A program made the translations under genes and the position numbers. From the NCBI GenBank assembly GCA_029990175.1, contig JARKIP010000005.1, positions 51,573,001-51,637,000 on the forward strand: 64,000 nt of DNA, written 5' to 3'. Position 1 is the first letter of the stretch, and each line of letters opens with the position of its first letter. Under the pieces are notes generated by a model that saw nothing but the letters and a program-made list of their open reading frames with translations, ran no database searches and was not told the DNA's origin. Shown piece after piece: positions 58,396-64,000 of this stretch. Origin of the DNA: Petunia secreta. Its lineage: Eukaryota; Streptophyta; Magnoliopsida; Solanales; Solanaceae.

Positions 58396-59575
58396 AAGGC
58401 TTGGATTTCGTTCCTACGAACCCACGTTCCTTGTTTATCCTATCTTTACTTTACTGTTCTTATGTTACTTGAAAAAGAAGAAAATACAAAAAAATTGAAA
58501 AATTATCAAAATTTGTTTGTTAACTATTGTTTGGATTAAACAATCACATATTTGGATTCACCACTGTCTAAGGAATCAATTGAGTACTCGACGTACAACA
58601 TTTGTAACTAGGGGGTTTCCTTCATTTTGGACTGTATTCTTGACGTGGTGTAGTTGAAATCGAATCGCAGTTGTGTTTTGGTGTTTATCGATGAAAACTG
58701 GAGGATGTTGATTGATTTGGGTCGATTTTATTGCTTGAAAATCGAAGTTCCACTGTTTAGCCACCGTCTGTACGCTGGAATCTTGTTAAATTGTTAACAG
58801 TGTACGAACGACTCCATAGCTAGTCTTAGCTTGGCTTGGGACTGAACAATTTCTCTGTTGTTAAGTTTACCGGAGACGACCCAAATCTTGAGCTTAATCT
58901 GTTGTTAGTGGACTGTGAGCAAATCTTGAAGTTATCCGTACACCGGAGTAAAGGTTCACTGTTCCATTGAAGAAGAAAGGGGTAAACTGTTAAAATCCAA
59001 ACCCCAGGTGAAAAGGTTGTCGGCTAGAAAAGGGAAGGCGGATAAGGTTAAACCTTATCTGTACCGAGGAGGAAACACTTGTACCGAGGTCACGTGTTCG
59101 GTGAATTCCGAAGCGAAACCGAGGAGAAGGTAGATTCTCTTAGGTTTTCACTTTTCTTGTGTCCGGATATTCTCTATAGTGGATCTCTGGAGTAATTCTT
59201 TCTACTCGAGGTCGTACTATCGAATTTGAGCTTCATAGGAACTCGTGCGTGGGGTGACCGAAGTCCAATTTCGTAGATAATTCTTTGACTCCCAGCACGC
59301 AGTTAAATAGCTACCGTTCCATCGAGTCATATAAACTCCTTCCGAACCTAGACTTGGAAAGTACTACTTGTGACTTATCACTTCGGTTTCCGAACAAGAA
59401 GGCAAGGCCATCTTGAATGGAAAAAGGCTAGAGTGGTGAGAACAATAGAGTGAGGTCACAAAAGCCAACGACCTTGAGTGTATACACGAGTGGAAAGAAA
59501 ATTGAGTGAAAATTACTCGAGTGATACACGTGAGGGAGTGAACTTGTGAGGTCCTTTACTTTATTTGTTGCAACT
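58396..59575 (+). other. 5' leader of the RT-less element
   Basis: 1.2 kb without supported ORF on the plus strand. The length is typical for a gypsy or copia leader that could carry a packaging signal, but no specific structure was identified. Confidence 0.5.
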
Positions 59576-60541
59576 ATGTCTTCGGATGATGAAGATTATT
59601 GAGGGTATGATTCGTGTGGAGATGTTGGAGACTATGGTTCCTATGACGGTGATGATTGCTATAACGACACCGGGGACTGTGGCTCTTACGAAGACGAAGA
59701 AGGTCACTACTGTGAATACGAAGACGAAGAAGACTACGAAGCCTGTGAAGATGAACAAGAAGAATCTTATGCTTCGGGTCGAGAATACGAAGGTAGTGAC
59801 GCTTCGAGGTATGGTGATCCTACTTACTCTCATTGTGAAGATCTTGAATATGATGAATGTGACATCGTGGAAGCCGACGATGAAGTTGATCGAGTGAACT
59901 ATTCGATGTTATCTTCCTTCGGTGTCTCGTGTGGAGCACAAGAGAGTAGTAGAACTCCTTCCATCGAGATGGGAGGAGGGGGTGGAGGTTGTTCCATGGG
60001 AGGAGGAAGACTTACAACTTTGAGTCGTGACACACGATTCAATGCTTCCAATTCCTATGGGAAGGTTGGCTCGATGAGCACTAGTGGTTGTGGACCCGAG
60101 GGGGGTAGAGGAGGTTTCTACCGAACTCCTTATTCGAGGAGTAGCTCTTATGGGTTCCATGCTCAAACTCCTTCCTCGACTTTCAACAAAACTTATAATG
60201 TTGGAAGAGTGAAAGAAAGTGGAAGTTATCCTAGTGGTATTGCCACTAGTGGAGAAACAAGGAAGACCCGAGTTGTTGGAACTAATATTCGTGGAAATTA
60301 AAGCTCTCTCTTAGATGTGTCGATGCAAGACTTGGGTAAAGAAAGGTTTGCTGTTGAGGTAAACGGAAAGGGAGAATTCGTGCTCAAAATTGGTGGCGCC
60401 ATTGCCAATTTTATAGACCCTTCTCTGGTCGATAAACTAAAGATACCATGCTATAGATTGATGCATCCTTACGAGTATCAAGGTGTTTGGGTTACCAGTT
60501 GGGCTAAAGTGATCATATCTCTGGGAAGTACAAGAGCATAA
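59576..60541 (+). pseudogene. N-terminal part of the novel ORF: acidic and Gly-rich region, protease-like segment
   Basis: ATG 59576 reads MSSDDEDY, TGA at 59600, then in the same frame SCGDVGDYGSYDGDDCYND, CGSYEDEEGHYCEYEDEEDY, a Gly-rich block (MGGGGGGCSMGGGR) and Ser/Tyr-rich sequence up to TAA at 60299. The frame continues as SMQDLGKERFAVEVNGKGEF, VLKIGGAIANFIDPSLVDKL. The last resembles the 'D-S/T-G-x-x-x-N-F-I-D' strand of gypsy proteases, but the active-site Asp position is occupied by Ile. A one-base loss near 60526 shifts to the frame of the next entry. Only three lesions interrupt about 310 codons. Confidence 0.7.
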
Positions 60542-60561
60542 TTTGGTATGATGTTTATCCC

Positions 60562-62385
60562 ATGAAATATATTTCTGTTTACTTAGGTGATCCGTGCCTG
60601 AAAGACAAGAGAGTGCAGTACGATAGCACGGAGGATCGGTATAAAATTCGCAAGGGACTAAGGACTTATGACTTTGAATCATGCGTGGTAATAATCAAGC
60701 CGCCTTCGAAAACATCCTCTTCGTCTATACAAAGAAGAAACAAGCAAGAACTCCCTTCTGTAAGAGAAAGAGTGCCATGGAAGAGTCCTACGAACACAAA
60801 AGGCAGTGGGACAAGTGAAAGAAAAGAGTCGACCGAAGTCAATACTGTGAGCCCAAAGCCACAAGCTTCGAAGCCAAGTGGTTCACCGAAAACAAAAGAG
60901 GAGACGTCGGTTGATAAGTCTTCGAGTCCTAAACTCCAGGTTGATTTAAAAGTACACCTACTCCAGCTACGGGTATTCTTGGGCCTCGACCCAACTAACC
61001 CGAATATGAGAGACAAAATATTGAAAGGAGAGGTTGTGTCGAGTGATGTGAGTGAGTTGTCATCACCCGAACCCACACCTGACCTAGAAAAGAAAATGAA
61101 GGAAAAGAAAGAGGGAAAAAGAATCATTGAGAATGAGGACGTCCCTTATTCTAACCTTAACCCTTTGTCTTTTTCTTCTACTTGTTTGGATTCTTGTGTA
61201 GGTACTCTTGAAGGCAAACCAAAGGAGCCTCAAATATGTTCCGAAGTAGATAGACAAGGTGAAGAAAATCATTTATGTGAGCTCCACGGTGAAGAAACTA
61301 CTTATGACACTTCGGAGGCAGTGAGAGAGACCGAAGGCCACTCCGATGTAAGTGTTCGATTTCCTTCCCATGAGCATGATACTTCCTTGTCCTGTGAAAT
61401 TGCTTGTGAAAACTCCATGCTAGTTGATGATTTGTATGATTACAATGTGTTTGCAACTAGTGTAGAGTCGAAGGTTCAACTTGTGAGTGGATGTGAATCA
61501 CTAGTTGAGAGGAATGATAAGCCACATCATGATGTGAGCTCGATTTTCACCAAACCTCTCTTTAGTGATGAAGTTGTAGTTGACCTTGTTTGCGACCCTT
61601 GTTATGACACACTACCAATCTTTGATAAAGGGAATAATGAGTTGTTTGATCATACCCTTGTTGATATTATTGCCTATGGTGGATCTATGTGTTGTAGTGA
61701 GGATGATGATACCCTTGAGGAGTCCTTAGTGGATGAGTTGGATCGGATTATATTCGATGACTCCTCAAGTGTGGATGATGATCTTGGTTCGGATGCACCT
61801 TTGATGGATAGTGAACTTGTTTTCATTAATCCTTTGTTCGAAGGAAATGGTGATGTGCATCCGACTCGAGGAGAACCACGTTGGTTTGAAAAGGTTAACC
61901 CCGTAGATAATCCATTATTTGAGACATTCTTCAGAAGCTTGTCTAATGAGATGGATTGTCTTGAAGGTGATTGTGGAGGTGAAAAGCTACCTCTTGGTGT
62001 GAATAAGATTGCTTTTAAGAAGGGGAGTGGAGTATTCGATGTTAGTTGTCGAGCCAATCATTTTACTTACTCCATCCCACATGTTGATCACACCTCGAGT
62101 ATTGTGCATACCGAAGTCCATAAGCCCCATGGTGATAAAAGTGAATTGAGGGCTCGGTGTGTTGACTATGAGTTTAGAGGTGATAGGGCCTTTGATCGCT
62201 ATATCTTGCATACAAAGTGTCCTATTGATCTCTTCGAGTACTTATGTGTTCGGTACAATTCCTTTTTGAGCCAAGAACTTGTTGATTCCTTCGGGAACAT
62301 AATTTTCGTGATCATTATTGATGCTTGGCTCTATCATAAAAGTGTGTTTTCCACACTTTTGAACACTAACCTACTCTCGAAGTAG
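60562..62385 (+). CDS. Unrecognised 607-codon acidic protein of the RT-less element
   Basis: Open from TAA 60505; first ATG 60562. Residues 1-40 (YISVYLGDPCLKDKRVQYD, RYKIRKGLRTYDFE) resemble the C-terminal strand of gypsy proteases ('LLGRPWxxDRxVxHDGxxNxYxxxK'). Residues about 50-200 are Ser/Lys/Pro-rich. Residues 200-600 are strongly acidic with repeated Cys and motifs FTKPLFSDEVVVDLVCD, DELDRIIFDDSSSVDDDLG and FINPLFEGNGD. A hydrophobic stretch, IIFVIIIDAWLYHK, lies near the C-terminus. The stop is 67 bases before the polypurine tract, where integrase would normally end. No family recognised. It occupies the place of pol; possible roles are a particle protein or a host-interaction protein, neither supported directly. 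Confidence 0.75.
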   Translation: MKYISVYLGDPCLKDKRVQYDSTEDRYKIRKGLRTYDFESCVVIIKPPSKTSSSSIQRRNKQELPSVRERVPWKSPTNTKGSGTSERKESTEVNTVSPKPQASKPSGSPKTKEETSVDKSSSPKLQVDLKVHLLQLRVFLGLDPTNPNMRDKILKGEVVSSDVSELSSPEPTPDLEKKMKEKKEGKRIIENEDVPYSNLNPLSFSSTCLDSCVGTLEGKPKEPQICSEVDRQGEENHLCELHGEETTYDTSEAVRETEGHSDVSVRFPSHEHDTSLSCEIACENSMLVDDLYDYNVFATSVESKVQLVSGCESLVERNDKPHHDVSSIFTKPLFSDEVVVDLVCDPCYDTLPIFDKGNNELFDHTLVDIIAYGGSMCCSEDDDTLEESLVDELDRIIFDDSSSVDDDLGSDAPLMDSELVFINPLFEGNGDVHPTRGEPRWFEKVNPVDNPLFETFFRSLSNEMDCLEGDCGGEKLPLGVNKIAFKKGSGVFDVSCRANHFTYSIPHVDHTSSIVHTEVHKPHGDKSELRARCVDYEFRGDRAFDRYILHTKCPIDLFEYLCVRYNSFLSQELVDSFGNIIFVIIIDAWLYHKSVFSTLLNTNLLSK

Positions 62386-62452
62386 GAAGCTTTATTTGTC
62401 TTTGTCTTGTTTGCAGGTCTTGTCGGTTTGATTTCGAGGATGAAATCCTTTT

Positions 62453-62465
62453 AAGAAGGGGAGGA
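62453..62465 (+). other. Polypurine tract of the RT-less element
   Basis: AAGAAGGGGAGGA directly before the 3' LTR. Confidence 0.93.
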
Positions 62466-63317
62466 TGATGCAATACGAACCAGGCTCACCTGTTCGATTC
62501 ATCAAGCTAGTCCACCGAGGAGTCACATGACGCCTACGATCAAAGTGTGGCCGGAATAGAATATATCAAAGACTGCTTCGCCAAGCAACAACGAAGGAAA
62601 TCCACCGAGCAGACAACAAGTGACCGTTGCTGACACTGACTTCGGAGGCTGTGAGACCGAGCACAACTTATTTAAGCTCAACGATCAAGTTTGAGCCCGA
62701 AGGAAGAAATGACAAGCCCGAGCCCAAAGCTGAAACCAACCGAACCAAGGAAGAACGACTCCAGACAAAGAATCGATCGAAAGGCTACAAATGAGCCCGA
62801 GGCAGGAGAGCGTTCGATTCCAAATGTGACCGAGGAAAACAAGCGTTCGAATCCAATGTGTTCGAGCTGAGCTGCCGAACACATAAAACTGCTCCATCCC
62901 TGCGTGGCTTTATCTAGGCGACCATTTTACTATTTTTCCCCTTTTATTGTTGTCTATATAAACTCCTAGCATAGCTCATTAGATAGCTAGTTTTTGGATA
63001 TTGAGTAATGAATGAAATTGCCGAGAGCACTTCTTGTCTCCTATGAGAGCAAACCCCAGTGAGGGAGTCTTGGACTTGTGGCTTTCGGTGAATCGTTCAA
63101 TCCTCTTTGATCATATAGTTTGCAAGAGGCAATGTTCTCTTGAGGATTGTTGCATAGTTTAGGTGATTCTTGACTTTCTTTTCGATCGAGCTTTGAGACA
63201 AGTTCCTCACTGTTCTTTCGAATCGAAGCAAGTCTTGTCTTGCTTCTATCTTTTTATCTTGTTTTCCGCTGTTGACTCGGCTGCTGGACTTATCTTCGGA
63301 TTTGGCTTGCTGCACCA
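62466..63317 (+). repeat. 3' LTR of the RT-less element (852 bp)
   Basis: Starts TGATGCAATACGAACCAGGC and ends GCTTGCTGCACCA. It is near-identical to the 5' LTR apart from scattered changes and small indels around 62915 and 63090. Confidence 0.95.
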
Positions 63318-63322
63318 ATTGC

Positions 63323-63538
63323 TTAACATAATTCTGACTTATGCAACCTTTTTAATGATGCCAAAAGGGAGAAGAGTGAGCATGATTTTGCTTGTGATAA
63401 TTATAACTTGTTTAAGAACCTGGACCTTAATGATAAAATTATTTTTACTAATGTGCTTTTGAGATGTAAGTTGTGATTCAAGTCATTAAGGATATGAAGC
63501 AAAGTCTATGAGTTTGTCATTATCAAAAAGGGAAAAAA
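63323..63538 (+). other. SIRE-type 3' untranslated region and polypurine tract
   Basis: Resumes the host SIRE after the insertion, with 'cttatgcaacctttttaatg' and 'gatgccaaaagggagaag', typical of SIRE 3' regions as I know them. It ends in an AAAAAGGGAAAAAA purine tract at about 63525-63538. Confidence 0.7.
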
Positions 63539-64000
63539 TGTTAGCTTGGAGTTTTGACTGATGACGAAGGAACAGATCAAAGGACATATTCCTTTGAGTT
63601 GCTGCAGCTGAATAAATATTTATGCAAAATCAATTGAGCAGGAAAAGTAATTATTATCCTAAAGTCTAATGTTTATCTTGATAATTATGCAGGAATGCAT
63701 GAGGTAGAAAAGATTGCATAAGATTGGGATAAGGCTAATAGATTTCATCTGTCCAAGAAAGGAGTTCAATTAGGACTCAAACTCTGGAAGGCTTTGGAGT
63801 TCTAATTGCACAAGATTTCACAAGATTCCAAGTCTACAAATTGAGAAGCATTTCAGCTGTTGAAGGCACGCACAAATACAAAGTTTGAGCAGTCATTAAG
63901 CTACAGGGAACTAAGTGAAGAACCTGTTCCTTAGGTTGAGTCTTGCTGTTCTCAGTCTTAGTTCATCTCTAGCAGGATCTGTTGAGTTGTACTATTTACT
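63539..64000 (+). repeat. SIRE-type 3' LTR, partial (runs off the window)
   Basis: Starts TGTTAGCTTGGAGTTTTGAC right after the purine tract. No end is seen within the window. Confidence 0.75.

Larger units (their letters stand above)
57516..63317 (+). mobile_element. RT-less LTR element with a novel 607-codon ORF (5802 bp)
   Basis: LTRs 57516-58380 and 62466-63317, initiator-Met primer site 58384-58395, purine tract 62453-62465, duplication ATTGC. The interior holds one long coding track, 59576-62385: an acidic Tyr/Gly-rich N-terminus, a Gly/Ser-rich stretch, a retropepsin-like segment without catalytic Asp, then a long acidic domain I do not recognise. There is no reverse transcriptase, RNase H or integrase. 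It must have been copied by proteins of another element. It lies in the SIRE 3' region. Confidence 0.93.
52195..64000 (+). mobile_element. SIRE-type copia, 5'-truncated, with extra 3' ORF; 3' LTR runs off the window
   Basis: Starts inside the integrase leader (VKSSFKPKK before VSTTKLLELVYMDLCGP), then reverse transcriptase, RNase H to 54762, an extra ORF region 55353-57318, and, after the nested element at 57516-63317, a purine tract and the 3' LTR from 63539. The wording QIYVDDIIFGAT and EFEMSMM plus an ORF after pol is typical of the SIRE/Maximus lineage. Gag, protease and 5' LTR are not present. Confidence 0.85.

Noticed and set aside
60666..62211. Minus-strand frames of up to 153 codons opposite the 607-codon ORF
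   Set aside because: Ser/Phe-rich mirror frames of an acidic plus-strand gene; codon composition fits the plus strand.

Overview
The window is a stretch of plant nuclear heterochromatin, almost certainly from a Solanaceae species and probably Nicotiana. It holds nested LTR retrotransposons, short hAT/MITE/SINE insertions and one broken host gene, a four-exon class III peroxidase. The gag and protease of one copia element read very close to tobacco Tnt1. Two tRNA-derived SINEs look like the Au family, and Tat, Athila and SIRE lineages are all present. No rRNA, tRNA, CRISPR array, bacterial-type operon or endogenous pararetrovirus was seen.

Layout, left to right. 1-28207 is one nest. The oldest layer (Tat-C) is the 3' part of a plus-strand Tat-clade Ty3 element, seen as an antisense accessory ORF (pieces at 7492-8221, 23321-24420 and 27132-27719) and its LTR at 27720-28207. 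Three elements inserted into that ORF: a minus-strand Tat element (Tat-A, 1-7491), an Athila element (8227-23315, 5-bp duplication ATGAA) and a Tnt1-like gag-only copia (24426-27126, duplication ACGTC). Tat-A was itself split by a related plus-strand copy (Tat-B, 2500-5966). The Athila carries a non-autonomous hAT (10797-11645, 8-bp duplication) and a 3-kb solo LTR (16481-19536, duplication CATCC).

29432-36564 is a minus-strand peroxidase 21-like pseudogene. Intron 2 holds a copia element (30681-35744) and intron 3 holds two Au-like SINEs. A Stowaway-like MITE lies against the start codon. 36776-39886 is low-information host sequence with one intact MITE.

39887-64000 is a second nest: a decayed minus-strand Ale/Retrofit-type copia; a Tat element with an internal deletion (Tat-D, 42586-45845); a large non-coding LARD-like element with a 2.6-kb LTR and two dyad-rich tandem arrays (45846 to about 52194); and a SIRE-type copia with an extra 3' ORF (about 52195 to past the window end). 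A 5.8-kb element (57516-63317, duplication ATTGC) sits inside the SIRE. It has an initiator-Met primer site, no reverse transcriptase or integrase, and a 607-codon acidic ORF I do not recognise. It is the best candidate for something undescribed.

The mobile genes do not form a host pathway. Gag, protease, reverse transcriptase, RNase H and integrase of each element serve its own copying, and nearly all copies are dead. Boundaries come from TG...CA termini, duplications, primer sites and purine tracts read by eye; no alignment or database search was run.
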